A DNA stretch of 64,000 nucleotides from assembly GCF_017315725.1 (NCBI RefSeq), contig NZ_JAFLRG010000001.1:1240001-1304000 (forward strand), read 5' to 3'. The DNA comes from Trinickia acidisoli (GTDB taxonomy: Bacteria; Pseudomonadota; Gammaproteobacteria; Burkholderiales; Burkholderiaceae). Shown piece after piece: positions 1 to 9,427 of the stretch; within the stretch, counting starts at the first letter, position 1; each line of letters opens with the position of its first letter. The position numbers and the translations under genes are program-made. The notes under the pieces are model-generated. The model did no database searches. It was not told the origin of the DNA and worked only from the letters and a program-made list of their open reading frames with translations.

Positions 1-789
1 GGCGCGCTCGTGGTGCGCTCACCGCACCTCGGACACGACGAATGGCATCGGACCGACGATGCCGTCGTGTTCGACGATGCCGGCCGCTTTCGGCTCAAGG
101 GGCGGCTGGACCGCGTCGTGAAGCTCGACGGCAAGCGTGTCTCGCTACCCGAGATCGAGACGCATCTTGCGCGCCATCCGTGCGTGGCGCAGGCTGCCGC
201 TGTCGTGTTGCCGGGGGCGGCGCGTGAGCGGCTCGGCGTGCTCGTCGCGTTGACGCGCGAAGGGTGCGCGGCGTTGCTCGCTGGAGGGAGAGTCGCGTTG
301 TCGAAGGCGCTGCGCGCGCACCTGGGCGAGTATGTCGAGACAGTCGTGCTGCCGCGCCGCTGGCGCTTTTGCAGCGCGCTGCCGTTCGATGCGCGCGGCA
401 AGCTGCCGGCCGCGGCCGTTGCCGCCGCGTTCGAGGCGCGCGCGCAAGGGGTGGAGGTACTCGCGCAGTTCGCGCATGAAGACGTGCTGCACTACGAGCT
501 GCGCGTGCCCGAGGCGCTCGCGCACTTCGCCGGGCATTTTCCGGGCTTGCCGATCCTGCCCGGCGTCGTGCAGATCGACTGGGCCGTGCAGCTCGGCGCC
601 GAGCAGTGGCCCGAGGTTCGCTCGATGCGCGCCGTCGAGCGGCTCAAGTTCATGATCCCGGTGCCGCCGGGCGCGATCCTGCATTTGACGCTGGCTCACG
701 ATGCGGCGCGCCGCAAAATGCGGTTCGCGTTCTGCCTTGGCGAGCGCGACAGCGCGTCGGGCGTCGTCGCCTATGGGGAGGCGGCGTGA
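1..789 (+). CDS. Aryl/acyl-CoA ligase C-terminus fused to hotdog dehydratase (partial)
   Basis: The frame is open from the first base, so the 5' end is outside the window. Residues 1 to about 75 are the C-terminal subdomain of an AMP-binding (ANL) ligase: TDD...GR.KGRLDRVVKL with K-x-V-S-LPEIE, the usual hinge and A10-type region. From about residue 165 a FabZ/ApeI-like hotdog begins, with HFPGLPILPGVVQID carrying the catalytic His. By family knowledge the ligase would load the aryl acid onto a carrier protein and the dehydratase would act on the growing polyene. Adenylation and dehydration are thus joined in one protein, whereas other APE clusters encode them separately. The next gene overlaps by 4 bp (GTGA). 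The family call is firm; the substrate is inferred from context. Confidence 0.85.
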   Translation, partial: GALVVRSPHLGHDEWHRTDDAVVFDDAGRFRLKGRLDRVVKLDGKRVSLPEIETHLARHPCVAQAAAVVLPGAARERLGVLVALTREGCAALLAGGRVALSKALRAHLGEYVETVVLPRRWRFCSALPFDARGKLPAAAVAAAFEARAQGVEVLAQFAHEDVLHYELRVPEALAHFAGHFPGLPILPGVVQIDWAVQLGAEQWPEVRSMRAVERLKFMIPVPPGAILHLTLAHDAARRKMRFAFCLGERDSASGVVAYGEAA

Positions 790-2504
790 CCGTGCGTGTG
801 GCGATCGTCATTCCGATCTACAACCATAAAGACGAAATCGGCACGACGCTCGCGCGGTTGATGCCTCACGGGCTGCCGATCTTCGTCGTCGACGACGGCA
901 GCGACGCGGCCACGCAAGCGGTGCTCGCCGAGCTGGCCGGACGTTGTGCGCCTCAGGTGTCGCTGCTGCGTCTTGCCGTCAACGGCGGCAAGGGCGCTGC
1001 CGTGATGGCGGGATTGAATGCCGCGCGCAAGGCTGGCTTCACACATGCTTTGCAGATCGACGCGGACGGTCAGCATGACGCGGCCGACGTGCCTCGTTTT
1101 CTCGAAGCGGCTCGCACGGCGCCCGATGCCGTCGTGCTGGGGCGGCCGGTGTACGACGAGAGCGTGCCGAAGGCGCGGTTGTATGGCCGCTATGTGACGC
1201 ACGTCTGGGTATGGATCGAAACGTTGTCGTTCGCGATTCCCGATTCGATGTGCGGCTTTCGCCTCTATCCGCTCGACGCGGCTTGCGACCTCATCGATGC
1301 CGTCGCGCTGCCGATGCGGATGGACTTCGACATCGAAATCCTCGTGCGCTTGTCCTGGCGCGCGCTGCGCTTCGTGACGATTCCGACGCGGGTGACTTAC
1401 GCGGCGGGCGGGCTTTCCCATTTCGACGTGGTGCGCGACAATGTACGCATCAGCAAGAGCCACACGCGCCTGGTCGCGGGCATGCTCGTGCGCCTGCCGA
1501 TTCTGCTCGCTCGCAAGGTGCTGCCGCGCAGCGGCGCGCGCGCGCCGGGATCGGATAGCCGCGGCCGCTGGTGGCGCATCGCGGAACGCGGCAGCCGGAC
1601 GGGCATGCGCCTGCTCGCGTTGAGCTGCCGGGTGTTCGGCATGCGCGCGACGCGCCTCTGGCTCCATCCGATCGTCGCGTATTTCCTGCTGACCGGCCGG
1701 ACGGCGCGGCTCGAGTCGCGGCGCTATTTCACGCATTTGCGCGAGGCGTCGCCCGCGCAAACGACGCCTGCGCCCGGCTGGTGCTCGGCCTATCGGCATA
1801 TGCTGGCTTTCGCCGAGGCGGGGCTCGACAAGCTCGCCGCATGGACCGGGAAAGTGCGGCATGCCGACGTCGTGTTCGACGATCCGTCGGCGTTCGAAGC
1901 GCTCGTCGCGAGCGGAAAGGGCGCGCTCGTCATCGGCGCGCACCTGGGCAATCTCGAGATGACGCGTGCATTGGCCGTACGCGGGGCGCACGCCAAGATC
2001 ACGGCCGTCGTCTATACGGAGCATGCGCGGCGATTCAATAGCGTGCTGGCGGGCGCTCACCGCGATTTCGCGAGCCGCATGGTCGAGGTCGCCGATTTCG
2101 GTCCCGAGACAGCGATGTTGATGGAGCAGCGGATCGACGCGGGCGAACTGCTCGTCATCGTCGGCGATCGGGTGCCTGCCCATGAGGCGGGGCGCGTCGT
2201 CGAGGCCCCGTTCCTGGGCGTCGTCGCACCGTTCGCACAGGGGCCGTACGTGCTTGCGCACGCGCTCGGCTGCCCCGTCTATCTGTTCTTCTGCTTGAAA
2301 GAGGGCGGCCGGCACCGGCTCTATTTCGAGCCGTTCGCCGAGCGCATCGCGTTGCCGCGGCGCGAGCGCGCCGCGCATTTGGCCGCACATGCCGGCCGCT
2401 ACGCGCAGCGGCTCGAGCACTACTGCCGCAAGGCACCGTTCCAATGGTTCAATTTTTTCGATTTCTGGGCGCGTCAGCGTGGAGAGGGCAATGGCCGAAG
2501 ATGA
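786..2504 (+). CDS. Family 2 glycosyltransferase fused to LpxL-type acyltransferase (APE cluster)
   Basis: The start chosen is GTG 786, inside the stop of the previous gene (GTGA overlap), which gives 572 residues; a longer frame upstream only shadows gene 1. Residues 1 to about 230 form a GT-A glycosyltransferase with VAIVIPIYNH near the N-terminus and a D-A-D-G-Q-H-D metal/sugar-nucleotide motif at about residue 92. From about residue 290 the protein is a lysophospholipid acyltransferase of the LpxL/HtrB family, with the H-L-G-N-L-E catalytic motif at about residue 386. This fusion is a common component of aryl polyene clusters, where it is thought to attach the polyene to a lipid or sugar carrier at the inner membrane. 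The exact acceptor is unknown. Confidence 0.88.
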   Translation: MTVRVAIVIPIYNHKDEIGTTLARLMPHGLPIFVVDDGSDAATQAVLAELAGRCAPQVSLLRLAVNGGKGAAVMAGLNAARKAGFTHALQIDADGQHDAADVPRFLEAARTAPDAVVLGRPVYDESVPKARLYGRYVTHVWVWIETLSFAIPDSMCGFRLYPLDAACDLIDAVALPMRMDFDIEILVRLSWRALRFVTIPTRVTYAAGGLSHFDVVRDNVRISKSHTRLVAGMLVRLPILLARKVLPRSGARAPGSDSRGRWWRIAERGSRTGMRLLALSCRVFGMRATRLWLHPIVAYFLLTGRTARLESRRYFTHLREASPAQTTPAPGWCSAYRHMLAFAEAGLDKLAAWTGKVRHADVVFDDPSAFEALVASGKGALVIGAHLGNLEMTRALAVRGAHAKITAVVYTEHARRFNSVLAGAHRDFASRMVEVADFGPETAMLMEQRIDAGELLVIVGDRVPAHEAGRVVEAPFLGVVAPFAQGPYVLAHALGCPVYLFFCLKEGGRHRLYFEPFAERIALPRRERAAHLAAHAGRYAQRLEHYCRKAPFQWFNFFDFWARQRGEGNGRR

Positions 2505-4104
2505 TTTGACCGCGCGTCGCACCGCGCCCGACACGCAAGGCGCTCGCGCGACGATTCGCATCGGCGGCCGCCGGCTCGCGATCGAGGATGTCGCGGCGAT
2601 CGCCGGTGCACGTGCCGGTGTCGCGTTGAATGACGATGCGAACTGGCGCGCTTATATCGAGCGCGGAGCGGCATTTCTGCGCGCAAGGCTCGATGCGGGC
2701 GCCACGGTGTACGGCGTCAATACGGGCTACGGCGACGCGTGCGTGGTGAACGTGCCGCCCGAGCTCGTCGAAGCGCTGCCCTTGCAGTTGACGCGCTATC
2801 ACGGCTGCGGCATGGGCCGCTTGCTCGATCCGGTTGAGACGCGCGCCGTGATCGCCGCACGCTTGACGTCGCTCGCCTACGGATACTCGGGCGTGCGTAT
2901 GGTCCTGCTCGAACGGTTGGCCGATCTCATCAACTGCGATGTCCTGCCGCGTATTCCGGCCGAAGGGTCCGTTGGCGCGAGCGGCGACCTGACGCCGCTG
3001 TCGTATGTCGCAGCCGCTCTCGTCGGCGAACGCGAGGTCGCGTTCGGCGGCCAAGTGCGCGCGGCCGCCGAGGTTTGGTCCGAGCTTGGCCGCGCGCCGC
3101 TGCAACTCGCGCCCAAAGAGGGGCTCGCCTTGATGAACGGCACGGCTGTGATGACGGGCCTTGCCTGTCTCGCGTTCGTGCGTGCGGCGCAACTGACGCG
3201 GCTCGCGGCGCGTTTGACGGCACTATGCACGGTCGCGCTCGACGGTCGCGCCGCGCATTTCGACGCGACGATCTTCGAAGTCAAGCCCCACGCGGGGCAA
3301 GCGCAGGCCGCGGCGTGGATACGCGACGATCTCGCGGGACGCGAGGATACGGCCGGGCAACGGTTGCAGGATCGTTATTCGATCCGTTGCGCGCCGCACG
3401 TCATCGGCGTTGCGCAAGACGCGCTGTCTTGGGTGCGTCGCGACGTCGAGAACGAGCTCAACAGCGCGAACGACAATCCGCTGATCGACGTCGACGGCGA
3501 GCGGGTTTTGCATGGCGGAAACTTCTATGGCGGCCACATCGCGTTTGCGATGGATGCACTGAAGACGGCAGTCGCCAATCTCGCCGATTTGATGGATCGC
3601 CAGTTCGCACTCATCGTCGACGATAAGTTCAATAACGGTTTGCCACGCAATCTGTCGGGCGCGACGTCAACGCGCGCGCCGATCAGCCACGGGTTCAAGG
3701 CCGTGCAAATCTCCTCGTCGGCTTGGACGGCCGAGGCGCTGAAACTGACGATGCCGGCTAGCGTGTTTTCGCGCTCGACGGAAGCGCACAACCAGGACAA
3801 GGTCAGTATGGGCACGATCGCGGCGCGCGATTGCCTGCGCGTGCTCGAACTGACCGAGCAGGTCGCCGCCGCTCATACGCTCGCGGCGGTGCAAGCGGCG
3901 CGGTTGCGATTGGCGGCGACGAAGGGTACGTCGCTGACGGCGCCGCTCGCGGCGTTCGTCGAACGCGTGGGTGCATACTCGCCGTTCGTCGGCGACGATC
4001 GCCCGCTCGAGCACGATCTGCGCGCGCTGACGCAATGCATTGCCGATGGCGAACTCGTCGGCGCGTGCCCGCCCGCGGGTGCGGCGAACGAGACGGTGCG
4101 CTGA
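2491..4104 (+). CDS. Aromatic amino acid ammonia-lyase (HAL/TAL family)
   Basis: 537 residues; ATG 2491 is preceded by GGAGAGG and overlaps the previous gene by 14 bp. The Ala-Ser-Gly triad that forms the MIO electrophile lies at residues 163-165 within GSVGASGDLTPLSY. The family removes ammonia from His, Tyr or Phe. In a pigment cluster the likely product is 4-coumarate or cinnamate as the polyene starter, as in flexirubin clusters. The selectivity pair aligned to the TAL His-Leu and HAL Ser-His positions reads Tyr103-His104, matching neither reference exactly, so substrate cannot be read off with confidence. Length and the downstream E-L-N-S-A-N-D-N-P block are normal. A housekeeping histidine ammonia-lyase is less likely because no hut genes are nearby. 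Confidence 0.9.
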   Translation: MAEDDLTARRTAPDTQGARATIRIGGRRLAIEDVAAIAGARAGVALNDDANWRAYIERGAAFLRARLDAGATVYGVNTGYGDACVVNVPPELVEALPLQLTRYHGCGMGRLLDPVETRAVIAARLTSLAYGYSGVRMVLLERLADLINCDVLPRIPAEGSVGASGDLTPLSYVAAALVGEREVAFGGQVRAAAEVWSELGRAPLQLAPKEGLALMNGTAVMTGLACLAFVRAAQLTRLAARLTALCTVALDGRAAHFDATIFEVKPHAGQAQAAAWIRDDLAGREDTAGQRLQDRYSIRCAPHVIGVAQDALSWVRRDVENELNSANDNPLIDVDGERVLHGGNFYGGHIAFAMDALKTAVANLADLMDRQFALIVDDKFNNGLPRNLSGATSTRAPISHGFKAVQISSSAWTAEALKLTMPASVFSRSTEAHNQDKVSMGTIAARDCLRVLELTEQVAAAHTLAAVQAARLRLAATKGTSLTAPLAAFVERVGAYSPFVGDDRPLEHDLRALTQCIADGELVGACPPAGAANETVR

Positions 4105-4536
4105 ATGGACCGAGCACGCTTACCGCTGCAGGCCAGCGCGCGAGTCGAAGTGCCGTTTCACGACGTCGATGCGATGAACGTCTGCTGGCACGGCCACTAT
4201 CTGAAGTATTTCGAGATCGGCCGAGCCGCGTTGCTGCGCGCGTTCGATTACGACTATCCGGCGATGCAAGCGTCGGGCTATCTGTGGCCGATCGTCGAAG
4301 CGCATTTGAAGTACGTACGGCCCGCCGTTTACGGTCAGACGCTCGATGTGCGCACCGAACTGCTGGAGTTCGAGAACCGTCTTAAGATCGGCTATGAGAT
4401 CGTCGACGTTGCCTCCGGCGAGCGGCTGACGAAGGGCTATACGATTCAGGTCGCCGTTTGCGCCGCGACGCGCGAGTTGCAATTCGTCTCGCCGCCGATC
4501 GTCCTCGAGAAGCTGAGGCAGCGATGGCAGCAATGA
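4105..4536 (+). CDS. 4-hydroxybenzoyl-CoA-type thioesterase, hotdog fold
   Basis: 143 residues, starting directly after the ammonia-lyase stop. The N-terminal R-V-E-V-PFHDVDAMNVCWHG.Y.KYFE block is the 4HBT signature, with the catalytic Asp and the H-x-x-Y-x-x-x-F-E helix start. The single hotdog domain is of normal length. Family members hydrolyse acyl- or aroyl-CoA/ACP thioesters. In aryl polyene clusters such enzymes are proposed to release or edit intermediates; which thioester is cut here is inference. It is translationally linked to the following gene, whose start lies within this one. Confidence 0.85.
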   Translation: MDRARLPLQASARVEVPFHDVDAMNVCWHGHYLKYFEIGRAALLRAFDYDYPAMQASGYLWPIVEAHLKYVRPAVYGQTLDVRTELLEFENRLKIGYEIVDVASGERLTKGYTIQVAVCAATRELQFVSPPIVLEKLRQRWQQ

Positions 4537-5252
4537 CAGCGATGGGGCAGACCCTTTGGCGTTTCGTCGCCCGCTTGACGCTGCTGGCCTTGGGCATCGC
4601 GTGTGCGTTTGCATGGCCGCCCGCGGTCTCGTGCGCATCGGCTTCGGCCGTGGATGCGCGGCCCGCGAGCCGTACGGCTGTGCCGGGCAGCTCGATGGCC
4701 GATGCGGGGCTGGTCGCGCGGATCACCGCGCAGTTGGCCGCAAAGGGCGGCGTGCGCGCGCAGTTTCGGCAGACGCAGACGCTTTCGGCACTGTCGGCGC
4801 CACTCGTGAGCACGGGCACGCTCGTGTTCACGCGTGATCGCGGCGTGATTTGGCGTACCGAGACACCGTACCGCGTCACGTATGTGATCGGCGATGCGGG
4901 CGTCACGAAGATCGACGCGAACGGTAGCCGGACGACGCGCGGGGCGACGCGTGGGGGCATCGCGCAAGTGTCGCAGATGATGCGTGCGATGCTGGGCGGC
5001 GATTTGTCGGCACTCTATTCGCAGTTCGACGTGGCGGCCGGCGGCACGCCGGCGCACTGGCATTTGTTGCTGACGCCGAATCAGCCGCAGCTCGCGCAGG
5101 CCGTCAAATCGCTGCGCATGGAGGGCGGCGCGTTTCTGCAGACGCTCGAGATCACCGCCGCCAACGGCGACGCGACGCGCATCGAATTTTCGGGCAGCGA
5201 AGCGATCGATGCGTTGACCCCGGCCGAGCTGGCTTTGTTCGGAGCGCGCTGA
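4524..5252 (+). CDS. LolA-like outer-membrane lipid carrier protein
   Basis: 242 residues from ATG 4524, which has GAGG five bases upstream; ATG 4533 (ATGA overlap with the thioesterase stop) is an alternative. Residues about 10-40 are a signal sequence with a long hydrophobic stretch ending near A-S-A-S-A. The mature part has the LolA pattern: V.AQFRQTQTL..L..P L.S.GTL.F.R..G..W.TE.PY. LolA ferries lipoproteins through the periplasm. The cluster version probably carries the lipid-linked polyene from the MMPL exporter encoded next to the outer membrane. Start position is moderately certain, family good. Confidence 0.82.
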   Translation: MAAMTAMGQTLWRFVARLTLLALGIACAFAWPPAVSCASASAVDARPASRTAVPGSSMADAGLVARITAQLAAKGGVRAQFRQTQTLSALSAPLVSTGTLVFTRDRGVIWRTETPYRVTYVIGDAGVTKIDANGSRTTRGATRGGIAQVSQMMRAMLGGDLSALYSQFDVAAGGTPAHWHLLLTPNQPQLAQAVKSLRMEGGAFLQTLEITAANGDATRIEFSGSEAIDALTPAELALFGAR

Positions 5253-7705
5253 TGGGAGCCGTGCAAGCGTCGTGGGCAGCAAGGCGGTGGGGCGTGCTGC
5301 TCGCATGGCTGGCACTCGCGTGTGCCGCGGCCGTCTATTGCGCGTGGCGGTTCGCCGAGCCATCCTTGGGCGTGCACACCGCTGCGCTGCCGCCGCTGCA
5401 GACGAATCTGCTCGCCCTGCTGCCGAAGACCGAAGCCGATCCCGTGGCCGAGCAGGCGCTCGATGCGCTCGCGGCGACGATGGGCGAGCGGGCGGTCTAC
5501 CTCATGACGAGCAACGATGCAGCGCATGCGAAAGCGGCGGCGCGGCGGCTCGCGCAGTCGCTTGCGTCGAGCGGTGCTTTTCGTAGCGTCACGGCGCAGT
5601 TGCCGCCGTTCGACGTAACGCAAGTCGCGCGCTTTTACCTGCCTTATCGATTCGGACTCCTAACGGCTCGCGATCGCGCGGCGCTGTCCACGGGTTCTGC
5701 GGCGTTGCCGGACCTGCTGGCCGAGCGGCTGTTCGATCCCTTGCGCGCCGGGCTGACGGCGTCGCTCGCCGACGATCCGTTCGGCTGGCTGAGCCGGTGG
5801 CTCGGCGCGCTGCCGCTGGCGGCGACGAATCTGAGCGTCGAGGATGGCATGCTCGTCGCGCATCGCGGGACGCAGACGAGCGTGCTCGTGACGGCGACGT
5901 TGCCCGGCTCGGCCTACGAGACGTCCGTTCAGAGCGCCGTGCGCGAGGCGACGGCGAGCGCGGAGCGCACATCGACGCATGCGTTCCCCGACGTGCGGAT
6001 GGTGCGCACCGGCGCGGTGTTCTATGCCGACGCGGCGCGTCGCGCGTCCGAAGGCGACGTGCATCGCATCGGCATATGGTCCGCCTGTGGCATCGCGCTC
6101 CTGATGCTTTGGATTTTTCGTTCGCCGCGTTTGATCGCGCTGGGATTTCTGTCGACGGCAATCGGCATTGGCTGCGCGCTCGCCGCGACGATGGCGATCT
6201 TCGGTCAACTGCATCTGCTCACGCTCGTGTTCGGCGCGAGCTTGATCGGCGAGGCAGTCGACTATTCCATTCAATACTTCGTCCTCTATCTGAGCGAGGG
6301 GCCGCGGTGGGATGCGCAGCGCGGCTTGCGAGAGGTGCGTCCCGCGCTGCTCGTGGCGCTTGCGACGAGCTTGCTCGGCTACGCGATTCTCGCTTGGGCG
6401 CCGTTCCCGGCGCTTAAACAGATCGCCTGCTTTGCGATGGTCGGCATCGCAATGGCGTTTTTCGCCGTCACCTCGCTGCTGCCGGTGTTGCTCGAGCGTG
6501 CACCGCGCCGGGCACCGACCTATTTGTTTGCCGGCGCGGCGCGGCTGCTGTCGATTTGGCAGGCGATGCTTGGCGGCCGCCGTAGCTGGTTCGTGGCCGC
6601 GCTGGTACTGGCCGCCGCGGTGCCGGGGTGGCTGCGCGTGACGAGCGACGACGACATTCATCTGCTCGTCCAGCGCGATCCTTCGCTGGTGGCGCAGGAG
6701 CACGCCGTGCGCGAAGCGATCGGTATCGACGACGGCGCACGCTTCTTCGTCGTTAAAGGCGCGACGCCCGAGGCGGTGCTCGAGCGCTGCGAAGCGCTTG
6801 GCGAGCGGCTCGATGCACCGCTCGCCGGGCGGCGGCTCGCGGGCTGGCAGTCGATTTCGCAGTTCGTCCCCTCGGCTCGGCGGCAGGCGGCCGATCGCGC
6901 GCTGCTCGCATCGACGGCGTTGCGCTCGCCCGATGCATTGCGCGCGACGTTGACCGGCGGTGGGTTTCGCGAGGCGGCGGCGTCGCAATACGTCGACGCG
7001 TGGACGCATGGCACGGCCGCGCCGCTCACGCTCGACGCTTGGCTGGCCACGCCGTGGTCGCAGCCGTATCGCCATCTCTGGCTAGGTGCGGTGCGCGACT
7101 CGAACACCGCCGGCTCGAACGTGAACGCCGCGGCCGGCTATGCGGCCATCGTGATGCCGCGCGGGGCGACTTCCGCGCAATTGCCCGCGCTGGCCGCGCT
7201 CGCGCATGCGCTGCCGGGCGTTGCTTTCGTCGACAAGGCCGCGAGCGTGTCGCGCCTGTTCGGGGCGTATCGCGTCGATAGCGCGCTGTGGCTCGCCGGT
7301 GCGGTCGCGCTCGTGCTCGCGCTGCTGATCGGCCGCTACCGGGCGGCCGGTGGTGTGCGCGTCGTCATGCCGGTCGTGCTTGCGATCGCGGTCGCGCTGG
7401 CAGCATTCGGCTATGCCGGCGTGCCGCTGACGCTGTTCAACTGGCTTGCGCTGATGCTCGTGCTTGGCGTGGGCGTCAACTATGCCGTCTTCCTGCGCGA
7501 GGGCTGCACGCGCGCGGATGCCGATCTGGGCGCGGTATGGACGGGCGTCGCACTCTCGGCCGCGACGACCTTACTCTCGTTCGGGCTGCTCGCGATGAGC
7601 GCGATGCCGGTATTGAAAGCCTTCGGCGCCACGCTCGCGCTCGGCATCGCCGTGTCGGCTTTGCTGTCGCCAATCGGCATGCCGCAGGAAGGGGTTCGCC
7701 GATGA
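5252..7705 (+). CDS. MMPL/RND-superfamily exporter of the aryl polyene cluster
   Basis: 817 residues; ATG shares one base with the LolA-like stop. The topology is that of the MMPL family: one N-terminal helix (about residues 12-30), a large periplasmic domain, five helices (about 270-400, including GEAVDYSIQYFVLYLSEG), one further helix, a second periplasmic domain, then five more helices near the C-terminus (LALMLVLGVGVNYAVFLREG). The two repeated G-x-x-x-D/N-Y motifs lie where proton-relay residues sit in the family. It probably moves the finished lipid-linked polyene across the inner membrane, handing it to the LolA-like protein encoded just upstream. Cargo is inferred from context. Confidence 0.87.
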   Translation: MGAVQASWAARRWGVLLAWLALACAAAVYCAWRFAEPSLGVHTAALPPLQTNLLALLPKTEADPVAEQALDALAATMGERAVYLMTSNDAAHAKAAARRLAQSLASSGAFRSVTAQLPPFDVTQVARFYLPYRFGLLTARDRAALSTGSAALPDLLAERLFDPLRAGLTASLADDPFGWLSRWLGALPLAATNLSVEDGMLVAHRGTQTSVLVTATLPGSAYETSVQSAVREATASAERTSTHAFPDVRMVRTGAVFYADAARRASEGDVHRIGIWSACGIALLMLWIFRSPRLIALGFLSTAIGIGCALAATMAIFGQLHLLTLVFGASLIGEAVDYSIQYFVLYLSEGPRWDAQRGLREVRPALLVALATSLLGYAILAWAPFPALKQIACFAMVGIAMAFFAVTSLLPVLLERAPRRAPTYLFAGAARLLSIWQAMLGGRRSWFVAALVLAAAVPGWLRVTSDDDIHLLVQRDPSLVAQEHAVREAIGIDDGARFFVVKGATPEAVLERCEALGERLDAPLAGRRLAGWQSISQFVPSARRQAADRALLASTALRSPDALRATLTGGGFREAAASQYVDAWTHGTAAPLTLDAWLATPWSQPYRHLWLGAVRDSNTAGSNVNAAAGYAAIVMPRGATSAQLPALAALAHALPGVAFVDKAASVSRLFGAYRVDSALWLAGAVALVLALLIGRYRAAGGVRVVMPVVLAIAVALAAFGYAGVPLTLFNWLALMLVLGVGVNYAVFLREGCTRADADLGAVWTGVALSAATTLLSFGLLAMSAMPVLKAFGATLALGIAVSALLSPIGMPQEGVRR

Positions 7706-8889
7706 AATTGCCTCATGTCTATCTGCATGCCCTCGGCATGATCAACGCGCTTGGCGCCGATACCGACGCGGTCGCCGCGGCGCTTGCCGTGGGTGTCTCG
7801 CCCGGGATGGGCCTCGTTGCGCTCGGCGGCGAGCATGGCGCGCATGTTGGCCGCGTGCAAGATCCGCTCGATCGCGCCCCGCCGGAGTCGCTCGCGCATT
7901 ACGACTGCCGCAACAACCGGCTCTTGCTCGCGGCACTGGCCCAGATCGAGCCTGCGGTGCAGGCCGCGTGCGCACGCTATGGCGTCGGGCGCGTGGGTGT
8001 CGTCCTCGGTACGAGCACGTCGGGCATCGGTGCAGGCGAGGCGATGCTCGATGGCCCGTGCGCGCGAGATGCCGGCGTCGCGCCGCTTCCGCCGTTTCAT
8101 TACGCCCAAATGGAAATCGGCGGCAGCGCCCCGTTTGCGGCTGCCGCACTGGGCCTGCAAGGGCCCGCATTCACGATTTCGACGGCATGCACCTCGAGCG
8201 CGAAAGCGTTCGCCGCCGCGCGCCGTCTGCTACAGCTTGGTCTGTGCGATGCGCTCGTCGTCGGCGGCGTCGACTCGCTCTGCGAACTGACGTTGCGCGG
8301 CTTCGCGGCGCTCGAATCAACGAGTCTCGCGCGCACGAATCCGATGAGCTTGAATCGCGCCGGCATCAACATCGGCGAAGGGGCGGCCGTGTTTCTGATG
8401 AGCCGCGAACAAGGCCCCGCCGTTTTGGCGGGCATCGGCGAATCGAGCGATGCGCACCACATTTCCGCGCCCGACCCGGCGGGCGAGGGCGGCGAGCAGG
8501 CGCTGCGCGCGGCGCTTGCCGACGCGGGCATGAGCGCCCAGGCGATCGGCTACGTGAATCTGCATGCGACGGCGACGCGCAAGAACGACGAGATGGAGGC
8601 GCGGCTCATGTCGCGTGTGTTCCCCAAGGGGATCGCGGCGAGCGGCACGAAGCCGCTGACTGGTCACACGCTCGGCGCTGCGGGCGCGACCGAGCTCGGT
8701 TTCGCCTGGCTCTCGCTCGTGCGCGACGGGATGCCGTTGCCGCGCCATCTCTGGGACGGCGTGGCCGATCCGGCGCTCCCGACGCTCGATCTCGTCGATG
8801 GCGAGCGGCGTCTCGCGCCGGGCCAGGCCGTGATGAGCAACTCGTTCGCCTTCGGCGGCAGCAACGTGAGCCTCGTGCTTGCGCATTGA
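7702..8889 (+). CDS. Beta-ketoacyl-ACP synthase (first of three; ApeO position)
   Basis: 395 residues, ATGA overlap with the exporter. Thiolase-fold ketosynthase with all three catalytic residues: Cys163 in STACTSSAKA, His in NLHATATRKND, and His in KPLTGHTLGAAGATE. The next genes are dehydratase, ketoreductase and ketosynthase, which reproduces the KS-DH-KR-KS order known from enterobacterial APE clusters, so this gene sits in the ApeO position. It would catalyse decarboxylative Claisen condensation on an aryl or polyenoyl thioester held by a cluster carrier protein. Role assignment beyond ketosynthase is by synteny only. Confidence 0.9.
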   Translation: MKLPHVYLHALGMINALGADTDAVAAALAVGVSPGMGLVALGGEHGAHVGRVQDPLDRAPPESLAHYDCRNNRLLLAALAQIEPAVQAACARYGVGRVGVVLGTSTSGIGAGEAMLDGPCARDAGVAPLPPFHYAQMEIGGSAPFAAAALGLQGPAFTISTACTSSAKAFAAARRLLQLGLCDALVVGGVDSLCELTLRGFAALESTSLARTNPMSLNRAGINIGEGAAVFLMSREQGPAVLAGIGESSDAHHISAPDPAGEGGEQALRAALADAGMSAQAIGYVNLHATATRKNDEMEARLMSRVFPKGIAASGTKPLTGHTLGAAGATELGFAWLSLVRDGMPLPRHLWDGVADPALPTLDLVDGERRLAPGQAVMSNSFAFGGSNVSLVLAH

Positions 8890-8908
8890 ACGATCCAAGA
8901 CATTGACG

Positions 8909-9427
8909 ATGACGACGCCGACCCTTCCATTCGAGACCGCCGCCGCAGCCGACGCGAATGTCGTCGACACCGCATTCCCCGCTGTCGACGACGTGCTGCC
9001 GCACCGCGGCACGATGCGTCTTCTCGATGAAATCGTCGCATGCAGCGACACCGCCGTGAGCGTGCTCGCGAGCATCGATCCGCAGGCTTGGTACGCCAAT
9101 CCGGACGGCTCGATGCCGGCTTGGATCGGTATCGAGTTGATGGCGCAGGCGATCGCCGCGCACGTCGGTTTGATCGCGATGCGCGCGGGCGGCCAGGCGC
9201 GGCCCGGCGTCTTGCTCGGCGCCAGCCGTTACGAAGCGCAGGCGCCTTCGTTCGCGCCCGGCGCGCGTCTGCGTATCGAGGCGATCGAACTGCTCAAGAG
9301 CGAACAGGGCCACGGCGCCTACGAGTGCACGATCTCGACCGACGCTCGGTGCGTCGCGCAAGCCGTCGTCAAGGTGTTCCAACCGACCGATTTTCAAGCA
9401 TTCATCGAAGGGAGTTTCACGTCATGA
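8909..9427 (+). CDS. 3-hydroxyacyl-ACP dehydratase-like hotdog protein (ApeP position)
   Basis: 172 residues from ATG 8909; an in-frame TTG at 8879 would overlap the ketosynthase and is less likely. The sequence D-V-L-P-H-R-G-T-M-R-L-L-D-E-I is the FabA/FabZ-like catalytic segment, followed by G-I-E-L-M-A-Q-A-I-A-A-H on the central helix. The fold is a single hotdog. It probably dehydrates the 3-hydroxy intermediate during polyene extension, together with the second dehydratase fused to the ligase at the left edge of the window. It overlaps the next gene by 4 bp. Confidence 0.87.
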   Translation: MTTPTLPFETAAAADANVVDTAFPAVDDVLPHRGTMRLLDEIVACSDTAVSVLASIDPQAWYANPDGSMPAWIGIELMAQAIAAHVGLIAMRAGGQARPGVLLGASRYEAQAPSFAPGARLRIEAIELLKSEQGHGAYECTISTDARCVAQAVVKVFQPTDFQAFIEGSFTS

